From Acinetobacter defluvii (GTDB lineage Bacteria > Pseudomonadota > Gammaproteobacteria > Pseudomonadales > Moraxellaceae): a DNA stretch of 64,000 bases. Positions 51,940 to 62,378 of this stretch are shown here, in pieces. The notes beneath the pieces were generated by a model. It had not been told where the DNA came from and searched no databases. It was given only the letters and a program-made list of their open reading frames with translations. Location of the stretch: assembly GCF_001704615.3 (NCBI RefSeq), contig NZ_CP029397.2:2108001-2172000 (forward strand), written 5' to 3'. A program made the position numbers and the translations under genes. The first letter of the stretch is position 1. Each line of letters starts with the position of its first letter.

Positions 51940-53315
51940 TCGTATTGCTCACGGTATTTACGCACAATATAAAGTGCAACAATATTTAGACCTAATGTAA
52001 TTACAAATAGAGTCAAACCTAAGGCAAATGCCACCAATGCTTGTGGACTAGCAAAGTCTGTATCACCCGTTAATTGGTTCACAATGGTCACAGTGACGGT
52101 TGAAACAGCTTCAAGCGGATTGACATGCAATAAGGGACTATTCCCTGCTGCCAATACTACGATCATGGTTTCACCAATTGCACGTGATGCTGCTAGCAAG
52201 AATGCACCAATGACACCAGGTAATGCAGCAGGCATAACAACTCGACGAATCGTTTCTGATTTAGTTGCACCTAGACCTAAAGAACCATCACGTAAAGCAC
52301 GTGGTACTTGCGTAATAATGTCATCCGACAATGAGGATACAAATGGAATGATCATAATTCCCATGACAAAACCAGCAGTTAATGCACTGGTTGCATTGAT
52401 ATTGAGTCCAACTGCTTCCCCAGCCATTTTAAAAAATGGACCAATAATCATTAAAGCAAATACGCCATAAACAATCGTTGGAATACCCGCCAAAATCTCA
52501 ATCGCTGGCTTTGCCCATGAACGTAAGCGTGGTGAAGCATATTCTGCCAAATAAATTGCGATCATTAAGCCTATCGGTACAGCAACTACAAGCGCCACAA
52601 TACTGACCATGAGCGTACCCCAAAGAAGTGGTAATAAACCATAACTTCCTTCTGCACTACCTGTCGTACTAAAGCCTGGATTCCACTCTGTGCCTAAGAA
52701 AAAATCTAAAGGACTGACAAATTGGAAGAAACGCATTGCTTCACTAAACATCGACATCACGATGCCGACAGTGGTTAAAATCGCAACAACTGAACATAAT
52801 GCCAATGCAACATTAATGGTCTTTTCAACTTGATTCCGTGCTCTATATTGTTTTTCAACACGTTTTTTCGCCCAAACTAAACCCAATAAAGCTGCACAAA
52901 TTACAACAGCAAACTTGGCAAATGCGCCAATAGTCTGAACTTTTTTTAATTCTGCTGCTGCTGCAACTTCATAGGCTGCTGGCGTATCACTCACCCCAAA
53001 ACCAGATGCAATGGCTTTCACACGCTCAACGAGAACTTGAATACTGGCATGATCTGAGGACGCAACAACTGATGCAGGTACATGATTTAAAATTATTTGT
53101 TTTAATAAATTTGGTTCAACCAGATTCCATACAATTAAAATCAAAAATGCTGGAATACCACACCACAATGCCACCAATGCCCCGTAGTAGCCTGGACGTG
53201 AATGTAAGGATGCTGAGTTTTTCCCTTTACCCGCTATGTTTCGACTTTTACTTAATCCGATTTGATACGCGATTGCCACAAGAGCCAATAACACGCCAAT
53301 AAGTAGCAGATTCAT
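51936..53315 (-). CDS. pstC: Phosphate ABC transporter permease PstC
   Basis: 459 aa with about seven membrane spans. The N-terminal part (first span at 1-16, then basic loop, second span, periplasmic-like insertion to about 125) is longer than in E. coli PstC. The permease core has IYLAEYASPRLRSWAKPAIEILAGIPTIVYGVFALMIIGPFF and the EAA loop (QVPRALRDGSLGLGATKSETIRRVVMPAALPGVIGAFLLA). ATGA overlap with pstA. Confidence 0.92.
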   Translation of the reverse strand: MNLLLIGVLLALVAIAYQIGLSKSRNIAGKGKNSASLHSRPGYYGALVALWCGIPAFLILIVWNLVEPNLLKQIILNHVPASVVASSDHASIQVLVERVKAIASGFGVSDTPAAYEVAAAAELKKVQTIGAFAKFAVVICAALLGLVWAKKRVEKQYRARNQVEKTINVALALCSVVAILTTVGIVMSMFSEAMRFFQFVSPLDFFLGTEWNPGFSTTGSAEGSYGLLPLLWGTLMVSIVALVVAVPIGLMIAIYLAEYASPRLRSWAKPAIEILAGIPTIVYGVFALMIIGPFFKMAGEAVGLNINATSALTAGFVMGIMIIPFVSSLSDDIITQVPRALRDGSLGLGATKSETIRRVVMPAALPGVIGAFLLAASRAIGETMIVVLAAGNSPLLHVNPLEAVSTVTVTIVNQLTGDTDFASPQALVAFALGLTLFVITLGLNIVALYIVRKYREQYE

Positions 53316-53364
53316 GCATTCTCCACAGTTTTCTCAATGTCTAGTCTGAAAAAACACTGCTTAG

Positions 53365-53398
53365 CAAAAAATGCTAATGGCAGTCACCCACCATTAGC
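53365..53398 (-). terminator. Attenuator-like hairpin between pstS and pstC
   Basis: GCTAATGG and CCATTAGC, 10 nt apart, with ATTTTTT after it on the minus strand. It lies 17 nt after the pstS stop and would let PstS be made in excess over the membrane parts. Confidence 0.7.
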
Positions 53399-53415
53399 TT
53401 TTTTATTTTCAAAAA

Positions 53416-54441
53416 TTATTTAACGCCTTTACCTGCTTTGAATGCAGCAAGAACTTTTGCACGTTCAGCATCAGACATTGAAATTAGACCAGCACGCTCA
53501 AGCTTAGAACCTTTACCAGAAACTTTTTTGCTCAAGAAGAATTCAGTAAATTGAGGTAAGCCTTTGATTGATTTTAAATGTTCGCCTTTCACATAGAAGA
53601 ACAATGGACGAGAAACAGGATACGAACCATTCAAGATTGTTTGTTCAGATGGTGCAACATTGTTTACAGTTGCTACACGTAACTTGTCACGGTTTTGGTC
53701 ATAGAAACCTAAACCAAATACACCAACAGCACTTGGAGACGTTTTTAAACGTGCCAATGTTTCAGTATAGTCACCTGCAATTTCAATGACTTTACCGTCT
53801 TTACGGAAAGTAGAACATGCTTTTTTCATTGCATCTTTGTCTAACTTTTTGATTGCTTCATATGCTTCACAACCCGCATCAACCATTTTCTCTTGGAACA
53901 CTTCACGTGTACCGTGATTCGATGCAGGAATCACTAAAGTAATTGGCTCATTTGGAAGTGATTTATCAATTTGATTCCAACGTGTATATGGATTAGGCAC
54001 CATTTTACCGTTTGAAGGCAACTCGGCTGCTAATGCTGCAAATACATGTTGTGGACGTAATTTATAAGCAGCTTTATTTGAGTTTGAAGCAAATACGATA
54101 CCGTCATAACCAATTTTGATTTCTAGAATTTGGTTTACACCTGCTTTTTTACAAGCAGCAATCTCAGTATCTTTAATTTTACGAGAAGCATTTGCGATAT
54201 CGATGGTGTTGTCGCCCACACCAGAACAGAATTGTTTTAAGCCAGCAGATGAACCACCAGAACCTACAACAGGTGCTTTAAATTGTGGGAATGTATTACC
54301 AAACTCTTCAGCCACGATACTTGCATATGGAAGTACAGTTGAAGAACCAGCGATTTGAATCGTATCACGAGCTGCATTTGCTGTAGTTGCTACGGCTGCC
54401 CCTGAAACTGCTAAAGCAATTGCGATATGGTTTAAGCGCAT
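53416..54441 (-). CDS. pstS: Periplasmic phosphate-binding protein PstS
   Basis: 341 aa. Signal peptide MRLNHIAIALAVSGAAVATTANA, cut before ARDT. Phosphate-loop segments IAGSSTVLPYASIVAEEF, VVGSGGSSAGLKQFCSG and VIPASNHGTREVFQ fit a PstS-family binding protein of the Pseudomonas/Acinetobacter type. It delivers phosphate to PstCA. Its promoter region has tandem Pho boxes (54529-54568). A hairpin separates it from pstC. Confidence 0.92.
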   Translation of the reverse strand: MRLNHIAIALAVSGAAVATTANAARDTIQIAGSSTVLPYASIVAEEFGNTFPQFKAPVVGSGGSSAGLKQFCSGVGDNTIDIANASRKIKDTEIAACKKAGVNQILEIKIGYDGIVFASNSNKAAYKLRPQHVFAALAAELPSNGKMVPNPYTRWNQIDKSLPNEPITLVIPASNHGTREVFQEKMVDAGCEAYEAIKKLDKDAMKKACSTFRKDGKVIEIAGDYTETLARLKTSPSAVGVFGLGFYDQNRDKLRVATVNNVAPSEQTILNGSYPVSRPLFFYVKGEHLKSIKGLPQFTEFFLSKKVSGKGSKLERAGLISMSDAERAKVLAAFKAGKGVK

Positions 54442-54528
54442 TATTTTCTCTCTTTGTAAATAGCAATTTTAAGTACTTAACTTCCACAATGGAGTACCTT
54501 TTCGATAACTGCATTTTGATTTTAAAAT

Positions 54529-54568
54529 ATGACAAATAAGTTACAGCTTTGTGACGCTTTTATGATAA
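54529..54568 (-). promoter_or_regulatory. Tandem Pho boxes upstream of pstS
   Basis: On the minus strand four 7-mers lie at 11-bp intervals: TTATCAT, GCGTCAC, CTGTAAC and TTGTCAT, separated by 4-bp spacers. That is the PhoB direct-repeat layout (consensus CTGTCAT). About 90-130 nt upstream of the pstS start. Confidence 0.65.
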
Positions 54569-54830
54569 TTCTAGATTTGTTTTTGATTTAATTAAAATTC
54601 TTTAATTTTCAATATGTAAAGACATTTTTCTAAATATTTATTTTTCTATTGTTTTAAAATCGAATTGTAATAATTCATGAGAATGTCACACAGTTGTAAG
54701 TTTTTTTATTCAAATTCAGCTTTATTTAAAATAATTTTTCATGGTTTATTATCTTTTGACTCCTTCTTTTTTAAACTATATGAAGCAGCATCGATTTCAT
54801 TCAATGATATTCTTAGATAATAGCCCATCA
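54569..54830. other. AT-rich intergenic region between pstS and clpB
   Basis: Apart from the Pho boxes and the clpB terminator I see no gene or RNA in this stretch. Confidence 0.5.
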
Positions 54831-54866
54831 AAAAGCCAGCCACTCGAAAGTAGCTGGCTTTTTTAA
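54831..54866 (-). terminator. clpB terminator
   Basis: AAAAGCCAGC/GCTGGCTTTT with an inner ACT/AGT and TTCG loop on the minus strand, T run after it. Works in both directions. Confidence 0.8.
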
Positions 54867-54893
54867 AGTTTAATTGATAGATGGTAAGTTGGG

Positions 54894-57473
54894 TTAGCTT
54901 AGTTTCAGTTTACTGAAGTTTAATTGACCATCTTCAGCACTCACTAAAATCGTATCTCCCGCAGCAAAATCAGCTGCTAAGATTTTTTGAGCCAATGGGT
55001 TTTCAAGCTGTTGTTGGATTGCACGTTTTAAAGGTCGTGCACCGTAAACAGGGTCAAAACCAGCATCAATCAAGATATCAAAGGCTTGATCATCGACTTT
55101 TAATCCAATGTCACGTTCAGCTAAACGAGAACGTAAACGATCTAACTGAATATCGGCAATGCCACGAATTTGCGATTTTTTCAATGAGTGGAATACGACT
55201 AACTCATCAATACGGTTGATAAATTCAGGGCGGAAATGTTGTGATACTGCATTCATTACAGTTGCACGTACCTCTTCATCGCTTGCATTTTCACCAAGTT
55301 CACGTACATCACTTGAACCTAAGTTTGACGTCATCACAATCACAGTATTTTTAAAGTCAATCAAGCGACCTTGTGAGTCCGTTAATCGACCATCATCCAA
55401 CACTTGTAAAAGAATGTTGAATACATCAGGATGCGCTTTTTCAACTTCGTCAAACAATACAATACTGTATGGTTTACGACGTACCGCTTCAGTCAACACA
55501 CCACCTTCCTCGTAGCCGACATAACCTGGAGGCGCACCCACTAAACGACTGACTGAGTGTTTTTCCATAAATTCAGACATATCAATACGAATAATCGCAT
55601 CATCACTATCGAATAAGAAATTACCTAACGCTTTGGTCAATTCAGTCTTACCGACACCTGTTGGTCCAAGAAATAAGAATGAACCACTTGGACGGTTCGG
55701 GTCAGATAATCCTGCACGTGAACGGCGTACTGCATTAGATACAGCAACCACAGCTTCATCCTGACCAACCACTCGGTTATGTAAGAATTCTTCCATATGA
55801 AGAAGTTTCTCACGTTCACCTTGTAGCATTTTCGAAACAGGAATTCCTGTTGCAGCACTGACAACTTCGGCAATTTCATTTTCAGTGACTTTGGTACGAA
55901 TCAGTTTCGGCTCTTCATTGGTTTCCGCAACTTCTTCTTCATTCAAGCGTTTTTGCAGTTCTGGAATGACCCCATACTGCAAACGGCTTGCTTCTGCCAG
56001 ATCACCTTCACGTTGTGCTTTTTCAAAGGCTGTACGTGCTTTATCCAACTCCACTTGTGCTTGATTTGTACCATCGACAAGTCGTTTTTCAGCAATCCAC
56101 ACTTCTTCAAGGTCGCTATACTCTTTTTGAACTTCTTCAATTTGTTTTTCGAGATGTTCAACTTCAGCTCTAGACACCGAATCGGCATCTTTTTTCACCG
56201 CCTCCAGCTGCATTTTCAACTGAATTAAGCGACGGTCTAAACGGTCTAATGGCTCAGGTTTTGAGTCAATTTCCATTTTGATGCGTGACGCAGCTTCATC
56301 AATCAAATCAATGGCTTTATCGGGCAACTGGCGATCTGTGATGTAACGATGTGACATTTTCGCCGCAGCAATAATCGCTGAGTCAAGAATCTGTACACCA
56401 TGATGCGTTGCATATTTATCTTTTAGACCACGTAAAATCGCAATGGTGTCTTCCACACTTGGTTCATCGACCAAGACTTTTTGGAAACGACGCTCAAGTG
56501 CTGCATCTTTTTCAATGAACTGACGATATTCATCTAAAGTGGTCGCACCCACACAGCGCAACTCACCACGTGCCAATGCAGGTTTGAGCATATTGCCCGC
56601 ATCCATTGCACCATCGCCTTTACCCGCACCAACCAATGTATGCAACTCATCAATAAATAAGATGATTTCACCATCATATTTCGCCAAATCTTTTAGAACT
56701 GCTTTTAGGCGTTCTTCAAACTCACCACGGTATTTTGCACCTGCAAGTAAAGAACCTAAATCAAGTGAAAGGACACGTTTGCCTTTCAGGCTTTCAGGGA
56801 CTTCACCATTGACAATACGCTGCGCTAAACCTTCAACAATCGCAGTTTTACCGACACCTGGTTCACCAATCAACACAGGGTTATTTTTGGTACGGCGTGA
56901 TAATACTTGAATGGTACGGCGAATTTCTTCATCACGACCAATCACAGGGTCAAGCTTGCCTGACAATGCACGTTCAGTCAGGTCAATAGTGTATTTATTA
57001 AGTGAATCACGTTGATCTTCATGATTATTTGCCATGACTTGTTCGCCACCTCGAATATTTTCAATCGCTTTGCGTAGCTTGTCTTCAGTTACACCTACGC
57101 TACTTAATAATGTTTTGGTTACCCCTGTTTCAGCGAGCGCTAAAATGACCCAATCAGTTGATAAAAACTCATCTCCAGCTTTTTGTGCAAAACTATCTGC
57201 CAGATTCAATGCACGTACTGCTTCAGGATTAAGGTTAATATCCCCTGTTGGATTGCTAAGGGTTGCAGCATCATTCAATGCTTGTTTGAGTTTATTTTTA
57301 AGTTCAGGGAGATTTGCGCCTGCTTGTTGCAACAAACTGAGATTGGAGGGTTCTTCCAATAGTGCCGAGAGTATATGAATTCCCTCAATGGCAGTATGAT
57401 CTTTACCCATCGCTAAAGATTGAGCATCTGATAAAGCTTGCTGTAGGCGGTTCGTAAATTTTTCAAAACGCAT
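54894..57473 (-). CDS. clpB: Disaggregating chaperone ClpB
   Basis: 859 aa, full length. N domain (1-145), NBD1 with GEPGVGKT at 203-210 and [15 protein letters not shown], a middle coiled-coil domain (about 410-525), NBD2 with [12 protein letters not shown] near 605 and [14 protein letters not shown]. Hexameric AAA+ unfoldase that works with DnaK on protein aggregates. A heat-shock-type promoter candidate lies at 57512-57540 and a terminator follows. Confidence 0.97.
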   Translation of the reverse strand: MRFEKFTNRLQQALSDAQSLAMGKDHTAIEGIHILSALLEEPSNLSLLQQAGANLPELKNKLKQALNDAATLSNPTGDINLNPEAVRALNLADSFAQKAGDEFLSTDWVILALAETGVTKTLLSSVGVTEDKLRKAIENIRGGEQVMANNHEDQRDSLNKYTIDLTERALSGKLDPVIGRDEEIRRTIQVLSRRTKNNPVLIGEPGVGKTAIVEGLAQRIVNGEVPESLKGKRVLSLDLGSLLAGAKYRGEFEERLKAVLKDLAKYDGEIILFIDELHTLVGAGKGDGAMDAGNMLKPALARGELRCVGATTLDEYRQFIEKDAALERRFQKVLVDEPSVEDTIAILRGLKDKYATHHGVQILDSAIIAAAKMSHRYITDRQLPDKAIDLIDEAASRIKMEIDSKPEPLDRLDRRLIQLKMQLEAVKKDADSVSRAEVEHLEKQIEEVQKEYSDLEEVWIAEKRLVDGTNQAQVELDKARTAFEKAQREGDLAEASRLQYGVIPELQKRLNEEEVAETNEEPKLIRTKVTENEIAEVVSAATGIPVSKMLQGEREKLLHMEEFLHNRVVGQDEAVVAVSNAVRRSRAGLSDPNRPSGSFLFLGPTGVGKTELTKALGNFLFDSDDAIIRIDMSEFMEKHSVSRLVGAPPGYVGYEEGGVLTEAVRRKPYSIVLFDEVEKAHPDVFNILLQVLDDGRLTDSQGRLIDFKNTVIVMTSNLGSSDVRELGENASDEEVRATVMNAVSQHFRPEFINRIDELVVFHSLKKSQIRGIADIQLDRLRSRLAERDIGLKVDDQAFDILIDAGFDPVYGARPLKRAIQQQLENPLAQKILAADFAAGDTILVSAEDGQLNFSKLKLS

Positions 57474-57511
57474 TCTTGTTATTCCTCACAACAAATTTTG
57501 TACTTGAATCA

Positions 57512-57540
57512 TAAATGGGAACAGTTTTTACATTTTCAAC
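57512..57540 (-). promoter_or_regulatory. Candidate sigma-32 (RpoH) promoter of clpB
   Basis: On the minus strand GTTGAAA (57534-57540) and CCCATTTA (57512-57519) with a 14-bp gap, near the RpoH consensus CTTGAAA/CCCCATNT. 39 nt upstream of the clpB start. Confidence 0.55.
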
Positions 57541-57885
57541 TCATTTTTAAAATTATTTTATATATTTTTCAAAAACTTAAATCTTAACCCAAGATATACG
57601 TTAGTTATAATATGCGTCCTAATTTCATCTTTTTCAAGGTAAGCTCTCTGAAAAATATAACTTTAATGAAGTCCTTTGGCTTTTTAAAGATATTCATTAG
57701 ATTAGGCCAGCCTCACAAAATTGAGAATAAAAATAATGTTGGGTTTAAGTAATAAAAACTCGATATTTGCAATATAAATCTAAATTTTTAAACTCATTCT
57801 GGGAATGACAAAAGAAATTGAATATCTCATGCATTTGCAAGCTATAGAAGGTGAGTACTGACCAAGACATCAGTACTCAAAAATA
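57541..57885. other. Intergenic region between clpB and cysE
   Basis: AT-rich, no open frame of note. A 9-bp inverted repeat GAGTACTGA/TCAGTACTC at 57853-57878 lies just beyond the cysE stop and may end its transcript, although the T run is on the wrong side. Confidence 0.45.
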
Positions 57886-58794
57886 TCAAACCTGTGACTT
57901 AGTCGCTGAACTTTGCAACACCGCACTGTTGGCAGGCACGCTTTGGGTAATCCACACATTTCCACCGATCACCGCACCCTCACCAATGGTAATACGCCCA
58001 AGAATCGTTGCACCTGCATAAATCACAACATTATCTTCAACAATAGGATGTCGTGCATATTCTTTTTGCAAACGACCTGTGTCATCGACTTCAAAACGTT
58101 TCGCACCTAAAGTCACTGCTTGATAAATCCTTACATTTTTTCCAATGACACAAGTTTCACCAATCACAACCCCTGTGCCATGATCAATAAAAAAGCCTTG
58201 ATCAATTTGCGCACCAGGATGAATATCAATTCCAGTTTTAGAATGTGCTAATTCAGCAATTAAGCGTGCCAATAATGGTAAGTCTTTTGTATAAAACTCA
58301 TGTGCAATACGATGATAAGTAATAGCAAAAATACCCGGATAACACAATAACACCTCGTCAACACTACGTGCAGCAGGGTCGCCCTCATAAGCTGCAATCA
58401 CATCAGAATCTAAGACACGACGCAGTGTTGGCAATCTTTCTGCAAAATCATTGACTACACGCTGTGCCAAATCCTCAATCATCTCTTTGCTTTGATGATG
58501 CTTTTTAGATTTATCGTCATAGGTTAAATTCAGCTTCACTTGTTCTAGTAAGGCATGCAGCGTTTTTTCAAGCGTATGTGCAATATAAAAATTTTCACTC
58601 TGTTGTCGCAAATCATGTGGTCCAAGTCGCATCGGAAATAAAATACCACAAAGATCATTCATAATTTTGCTAATTTCTTCTTTCGACGGCAGTTCTCTCC
58701 CCCCAAAATCTTTTAGGCTTTTTTGCTTTGTACGCCATTCATTACGCGCTTGCTGTAATTCGCTGACGATATTTTGAATATTCCATTGGGTCAT
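57886..58794 (-). CDS. cysE: Serine O-acetyltransferase (EpsC/CysE type)
   Basis: 302 aa from ATG 58794 (AGG upstream); ATG 58800 is an alternative. Helical N-terminal half, then the left-handed beta-helix acyltransferase with DIHPGAQIDQGFFIDHGTGVVIGET (catalytic His in DIHPG and IDHGT) and GRITIGEGAVIGGNVWI. Converts serine and acetyl-CoA to O-acetylserine for cysteine synthesis. The N-terminal half is longer than in E. coli CysE, as in the EpsC subgroup. Confidence 0.9.
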   Translation of the reverse strand: MTQWNIQNIVSELQQARNEWRTKQKSLKDFGGRELPSKEEISKIMNDLCGILFPMRLGPHDLRQQSENFYIAHTLEKTLHALLEQVKLNLTYDDKSKKHHQSKEMIEDLAQRVVNDFAERLPTLRRVLDSDVIAAYEGDPAARSVDEVLLCYPGIFAITYHRIAHEFYTKDLPLLARLIAELAHSKTGIDIHPGAQIDQGFFIDHGTGVVIGETCVIGKNVRIYQAVTLGAKRFEVDDTGRLQKEYARHPIVEDNVVIYAGATILGRITIGEGAVIGGNVWITQSVPANSAVLQSSATKSQV

Positions 58795-58800
58795 GAACAT

Positions 58801-59151
58801 GCCTATATTTTTGCGTTGTTATACACTGAATAATCAAACTGGATCTTGCCGCATTATTCAATTCTTTCAACAAATATTATTTTATAAGAACAATTTTAGA
58901 TAAACATTTATTGATATATTTATATCTAAATATTGCATTATTTGATTTTTAAATTTTTTTAAAACAAATGTTAAGTTTGTGAAATATTGAAGATAACAAC
59001 TATTTCCAATTTAATGATAACTAATTCAATTTTTATTCATTTTAGGAATATAAAAAACCTTTATATTAAATCACAGATCATTCACCGTCTATTTTCAATA
59101 TAAAAAGCATTTTCATTCAATGCTTTTAAAATATTTGATTGAGGAAAAATC
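58801..59151. other. Divergent intergenic region between cysE and the rhodanese gene
   Basis: Very AT-rich. It must hold the promoters of both genes; none is clear. An AAAAGCATT/AATGCTTTT hairpin at 59103-59127 lies in the leader just before the rhodanese ribosome binding site. Confidence 0.45.
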
Positions 59152-59640
59152 ATGAATAGTTTAACTCAGATTAATTTTCTCCCCTTAGATGAGGTAAAAA
59201 TTAAACAAATTTTAGAGGATGCTAAGCAACGTGTTGAAGATCATTATCTTGAATTTACAGGGACGATTTTACCACATGAAGCATGGGCTTTGTTTCAAGC
59301 AGGTTTGGCTGTCATTGTCGATGTACGTACAAGCGAGGAACGTAAATTTGTCGGTTATGTAGAAAACACTGTGCATATTCCTTGGGCGATTGGAACAGCT
59401 TTAGATCGAAATCCATTTTTTACGCAACAGCTTGAACACTTGGTTGGCAAAGATAAATTAATTCTCTTACTGTGCCGTAGTGGTAAACGCTCTGCTGCAG
59501 CTGCGAATGTCGCGTTAAATGCTGGATTTGAGCGAGTGTATAATATTGAGCAAGGTTTTGAAGGTGATCTCAATGAAAGCTTACAACGTGGCACATTTAA
59601 TGGCTGGCGTTTTCATCAACTTCCTTGGCGGCAAGAGTAA
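59152..59640 (+). CDS. Rhodanese-domain protein
   Basis: 162 aa, no signal peptide. Residues about 55-140: AGLAVIVDVRTSEERKFVGYVENTVHIPWAIG, then ILLLCRSGKRSAAAANVALNAGFERVYNIEQGFEGDL. The active-site Cys in CRSGKRS is present, so sulfur transfer is possible; the substrate is unknown. GAGGAAAAA precedes ATG 59152. Confidence 0.85.
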   Translation: MNSLTQINFLPLDEVKIKQILEDAKQRVEDHYLEFTGTILPHEAWALFQAGLAVIVDVRTSEERKFVGYVENTVHIPWAIGTALDRNPFFTQQLEHLVGKDKLILLLCRSGKRSAAAANVALNAGFERVYNIEQGFEGDLNESLQRGTFNGWRFHQLPWRQE

Positions 59641-59685
59641 TATTGTCTTTATATATTATTTTTAAAAATTTGAAAGGACGCAAGT

Positions 59686-59727
<42 letters not shown>

Positions 59728-59940
59728 TGCACAAACTAGATTTAAGGAGGAAGGACTGATATTGCTTAGTAGACTTCTTGCATTAATAATGCGCTATGTA
59801 ACTTACCTGCCTATCTTTAAACATAGCAATTTATAATTATAGCTTAAGCTATTTAATTCATACATCATTAACAATCTGCTTCTTGAGAATATCCTTTTAA
59901 AAGCCGCATAATTTATAAAAATTAACTATTGTGTTGAATT

Positions 59941-60741
59941 ATGTTCTCCATTAAAAAAATACTCATCTTATGTGGAATATTTACCACAACCCAAGTCTTT
60001 GCACTCCCTCAAGACTCTCGTCGTGCAGGTGGAATCGCGGTTATTCCATTGGCGCAAAATGTTACTGAAGTAAGCTACAACGGACAAGCTGTCTTGCTTA
60101 CACAACCAAATGCTCAACGTTATGCAGTTTTTGGCATTCCGCTATCGACACCAGTAGGAACATTACAGTTGCAAACCAATGCTCAACCTATCCAAATCGA
60201 GATTCAACCTTATAAATATGCAGAACAACGTTTAACGATCAAAAATCAGGATTATGTGAATCCTCAACAAGAACAGCTTGATCGTTATGCACATGAAGCC
60301 AAAGAACAAAATGATATTTACGCATCATTTACCGCAGCACAATCAGCTGATTTTCCACGTTTCATTCACCCCACTGCAGGTAAATTCAGCAACTCTTTTG
60401 GACGCAAACGTTTTTTCAATGGTGAAGAACGTGCACCACATTCTGGCTTAGATATTCCAGCACCAGTCGGACAAAAAGTCGTTGCACCTGCGATTGGTAT
60501 AGTAGTAGGTGTTGGTGATTATTTCTTTAATGGAAAAACTGTTTTAGTAGATCACGGTCAAGGACTAATCAGTATGTTTTGCCATTTGAGTAAAATTAAT
60601 GTGGAAAAAGGTCAACGACTGCAGCAAGGGGAAGTTTTAGGATTAGTCGGTAAAACTGGACGAGTGACTGGTCCACATTTGCATTGGGGTATGAGCTTAA
60701 ATAATGCACGTATTGATCCGCAATTATTTTTAGCCCGTTAA
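59941..60741 (+). CDS. Exported M23 (LytM-type) metallopeptidase
   Basis: 266 aa. Signal peptide MFSIKKILILCGIFTTTQVFA, cut before LPQD. A beta-rich N-terminal domain (25-115) is followed by the peptidase: APHSGLDIPAPVGQKVVAPAIG (zinc-binding HxxxD) and PHLHWGMSLNNARIDPQLFL (HxH). Expected to cut peptidoglycan cross-links or activate an amidase at the cell wall; full zinc ligands are present, so it is probably active. Confidence 0.88.
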   Translation: MFSIKKILILCGIFTTTQVFALPQDSRRAGGIAVIPLAQNVTEVSYNGQAVLLTQPNAQRYAVFGIPLSTPVGTLQLQTNAQPIQIEIQPYKYAEQRLTIKNQDYVNPQQEQLDRYAHEAKEQNDIYASFTAAQSADFPRFIHPTAGKFSNSFGRKRFFNGEERAPHSGLDIPAPVGQKVVAPAIGIVVGVGDYFFNGKTVLVDHGQGLISMFCHLSKINVEKGQRLQQGEVLGLVGKTGRVTGPHLHWGMSLNNARIDPQLFLAR

Positions 60742-60914
60742 AACGGTTGAATAATATACAAATTATCAAAAACACATGGCTTTGAAATAATTAGTAACAA
60801 CTTAATGCCGATTATTTTTGTTTTAGATAATTTACGTGATTTTTATCAATTTTTATTGGTTTGAATGTCAACTATTTTACTCAGATTAAAGTCAAAATTG
60901 CAGATCACTTCAAC

Positions 60915-60947
60915 AAAAAAAAGCCAAAATAAATTTTGGCTTTTTTA
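60915..60947. terminator. Bidirectional terminator
   Basis: AAAAAAGCCAAAAT... ATTTTGGCTTTTTT hairpin between the convergent M23 and OsmC genes. Confidence 0.85.
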
Positions 60948-60959
60948 ATTTTATCACCA

Positions 60960-61379
60960 TTAAGCAGCAACAATTTCAAAGTCGTGTGTGATCTCAACCC
61001 CACCATCTGACAGCATTTTGCTCGCAGAGCAATATTTTTCAGCAGAAAGTTCGACTGCTTTGGTGACTTGTTTTTCTTTTACATCATGTCCAGTCACGAC
61101 AAAATGTAAGTGGATTTTTGTGAAAACAGCAGGGATTGTATCAGCACGTTCTGCCTTAAGTTGGCACACAACACCTGTCACATCTTGGCGAGATTTCTTT
61201 AATATCGTCACAATATCAAAAGAAGCACAGCCACCAAGTCCCATTAATATCAGCTCCATGGGACGTGGACCACGGTTTTCACCACCATATTCGGCTGATC
61301 CATCCATCACGACTTGATGACCACTTTCCGATTTTGCTTCAAAAGCAACATTCTCTAACCAATGTACGCTAGTTTGCAT
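60960..61379 (-). CDS. OsmC-family protein (YhfA-like)
   Basis: 139 aa. GGENRGPRPMELILMGLGGCASFDIVTILKKSRQDV has the first peroxidatic-type Cys, and AVELSAEKYCSASKMLS the second. Divergent from crp, as E. coli yhfA is, so it is probably its counterpart. Hydroperoxide reduction is the typical family activity; not certain for the YhfA branch. Confidence 0.88.
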   Translation of the reverse strand: MQTSVHWLENVAFEAKSESGHQVVMDGSAEYGGENRGPRPMELILMGLGGCASFDIVTILKKSRQDVTGVVCQLKAERADTIPAVFTKIHLHFVVTGHDVKEKQVTKAVELSAEKYCSASKMLSDGGVEITHDFEIVAA

Positions 61380-61405
61380 TGCAACTACCTAAAAAAAGCT
61401 ATAAA

Positions 61406-61436
61406 TTTACAGGGTAGCTGTACACTAGCATATAAT
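61406..61436 (+). promoter_or_regulatory. Possible crp promoter
   Basis: TTTACA and TATAAT with a 19-bp spacer (longer than ideal), about 95 nt before the crp start. Confidence 0.35.
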
Positions 61437-61530
61437 GAGTTGATAAGGAATTTCATCTCTTGCGCTTTTACGTGACGAGTTCAATTTAGATCAATCGGTC
61501 TAGTTATTATCCAATTTGGAATTTTTTAGC

Positions 61531-62229
61531 ATGTCTTCTAATTTAGCACAACTTAGTACAGATGCTTTGTCGCCAGGACAACTTCCTGAATCAGTCAAAG
61601 CATTACTCAAGCGTGCTCACATCAATCGTTTTCCGAAACGTACGACTATTGTTGATGCGGGTTCTGAGTCAAAATCGCTGTATTTAATTTTAAAAGGATC
61701 GGTATCAATCATTTTACGCGAGGACGATGATCGTGAAATTGTGGTTGCATATCTCAATCCAGGTGATTTCTTCGGAGAAATGGGATTATTTGAACAAAAC
61801 CCACAACGTACCGCTGAAGTAAGAACCCGCGATGTTTGCGAAATTGCCGAAATTTCTTATGAGAATTTTCATGAAGTCAGCAAACAATATCCTGACTTAA
61901 GTTATGCTGTATTTGCACAATTGGTCAGACGTTTAAAAAATACCACACGTAAAGTAACCGACCTTGCCTTTATTGATGTATCAGGTCGTATTGCACGTTG
62001 TTTAATTGATCTGTCTGCTCAACCTGAAGCAATGATTTTACCTAATGGTCGCCAAATCCGTATCACTCGCCAAGAGATTGGGCGTATTGTGGGATGTTCT
62101 CGTGAAATGGTAGGTCGTGTTCTTAAAACCCTTGAAGAACAAGGTATGATCGAAACCGATGGGAAAGCAATTCTAATTTTTGATGCATCTTTAGAAGAGT
62201 CTTCATATTCAGAAAATGATGATGAATAA
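61531..62229 (+). CDS. crp: Cyclic AMP receptor protein Crp/Vfr
   Basis: 232 aa from ATG 61531; an upstream TTG (61516) is less likely. Cyclic-nucleotide domain with NPGDFFGEMGLFEQNPQRTAEVRTRDVCEIAEI, C-helix, then the winged HTH ITRQEIGRIVGCSREMVGRVLKTLEEQGMI. The acidic tail (EESSYSENDDE) is longer than in E. coli. Global activator controlled by cAMP. Confidence 0.93.
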   Translation: MSSNLAQLSTDALSPGQLPESVKALLKRAHINRFPKRTTIVDAGSESKSLYLILKGSVSIILREDDDREIVVAYLNPGDFFGEMGLFEQNPQRTAEVRTRDVCEIAEISYENFHEVSKQYPDLSYAVFAQLVRRLKNTTRKVTDLAFIDVSGRIARCLIDLSAQPEAMILPNGRQIRITRQEIGRIVGCSREMVGRVLKTLEEQGMIETDGKAILIFDASLEESSYSENDDE

Positions 62230-62246
62230 TTCATTATGACTCTTTC

Positions 62247-62276
62247 AAAAGCAAATCTTCGGATTTGCTTTTTTAT
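62247..62276 (+). terminator. crp terminator
   Basis: AAAAGCAAATC-TTCG-GATTTGCTTTT, T run after; UUCG tetraloop. Confidence 0.88.
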
Positions 62277-62378
62277 TATTACAATTTCCTATACAGAATT
62301 CAGCAATTAAAATCACTTCATCACGTTATGATATTGCAACTAAGACAATGTGAAAAATAATACATCAGGACAAAGGCA

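Noticed and set aside
54995..57378. Open frames opposite clpB
   Set aside because: Shadows of a full-length, strongly conserved gene; no ribosome binding sites.
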